Shown here in pieces: positions 33,026 to 33,271 of a stretch of 33,271 bases of DNA (the stretch's first letter is position 1; the number at the start of each line of letters is the position of its first letter). Origin of the DNA: CAZHOV01 sp964534315 (GTDB lineage Bacteria > Bacteroidota > Bacteroidia > Chitinophagales > Saprospiraceae); contig CAZHOV010000046.1 in NCBI GenBank assembly GCA_964534315.1, positions 1-33,271 of the forward strand. Reading direction: 5' to 3'. The translations under genes were made by a program, and so were the position numbers. The notes under the pieces are model-generated. The model did no database searches, had not been told where the DNA came from, and saw only the letters and a program-made list of their open reading frames with translations.

Positions 33026-33225
33026 GGTACAATGGTACAACGGTACAATGGTACAACGGTATAACGGTACAATGGTACAATGGTACAATGGTACAATGGT
33101 ATAACGGTACAATGGTACAACGGTACAACGGTACAATGGTATAACGGTACAATGGTATAACGGTACAATGGTATAACGGTACAACGGTACAATGGTACAA
33201 TGGTACAATGGTACAACGGTATAAC
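33026..33225. repeat. 25 phased GGT octamers built from three unit types
   Basis: Exactly 200 bp, 25 units without indels, start 1 nt after the PFOR stop. Only positions 5 and 8 vary: GGTACAAT (13 units), GGTACAAC (6) and GGTATAAC (6); GGTATAAT never occurs. The last 46 nt of the window, after the array, show no gene. Confidence 0.97.
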
Positions 33226-33271
33226 GGCAGATTGTGCAAAAATGGAGAAAAAAAGCGAACTTTGAAAAAAA

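Noticed and set aside
32959..33239. Minus-strand open frames of repeated PLYRCTIV-type octapeptides after the PFOR gene
   Set aside because: An 8-bp tandem array gives a 24-bp (8-residue) period that stays open in all three frames. The frames are products of the repeat, with no start context or non-repetitive domain.
1..33271. tRNA, rRNA, insertion sequence or phage genes
   Set aside because: I looked for cloverleaf-like segments, transposase motifs and terminal inverted repeats in the spacers by eye and found none I could support; the shortened Rpn-like gene is the only transposase-related item.

Overview
The window looks like an assembled contig from a Bacteroidota bacterium, most likely the Saprospiria side of the phylum. 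The evidence is a secreted matrixin-like protease with a C-terminal type IX secretion (T9SS) sorting domain, a TPR-fused LytS-type kinase next to a LytTR regulator, a 2TM-domain protein, a short N-terminal-anchor protein resembling DUF6090, matches to the Bacteroidota -7 promoter element TAnnTTTG, and A-rich rather than Shine-Dalgarno leaders. The lineage is inferred from gene content only. Four runs of N are present: three of 100 and one of 10.

Layout. 1-4.1 kb: a NarL/LuxR-type response regulator whose start codon seems damaged, then an ftsH-uspA operon. 4.2-8.0 kb (minus): an SLC12-type cation-chloride cotransporter homologue and a membrane-anchored von Willebrand A protein. 8.3-13.1 kb: TPR histidine kinase, LytTR response regulator, and a class III nucleotide cyclase with TolB-like and TPR regions. 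13.1-15.3 kb (minus): a PadR regulator with a palindromic operator and a 2TM membrane protein, then a lipoprotein tyrosine phosphatase. 15.7-18.9 kb: a Tat-exported PhoX-family lipoprotein, a PepSY-TM protein, a small membrane protein and a shrunken Rpn-family protein. 19.4-23.6 kb: a translesion pair, dinB and a short dnaE2-like polymerase III alpha. 24.0-27.1 kb: the T9SS matrixin and an anchored protein of unknown role. 27.7-33.0 kb: a small HEPN-like protein and a very long pyruvate:ferredoxin oxidoreductase (PFOR, nifJ; 1637 aa if the 10-N gap is empty) with a ferredoxin-like C-terminus.

The most unusual content lies between the genes. Many spacers hold tandem arrays of 7- or 8-bp units. 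Several octamer families share an ACC (or, on the other strand, GGT) anchor, keep strict 8-bp phase for up to 25 units, and vary only at fixed positions. Seven arrays begin at, overlap, or lie within about 15 nt of a stop codon. The three 100-N gaps lie in or next to such repeats, which probably broke the assembly. I know of no description of this repeat system; cyanobacterial heptamer STRRs are the nearest analogue I can name.

Working together: ftsH-uspA and the SLC12 protein suggest stress and ion homeostasis; the kinase, LytTR regulator and cyclase form a signalling block; dinB-dnaE2 would perform damage-tolerant synthesis; PFOR would convert pyruvate to acetyl-CoA and reduce a tethered iron-sulfur domain.
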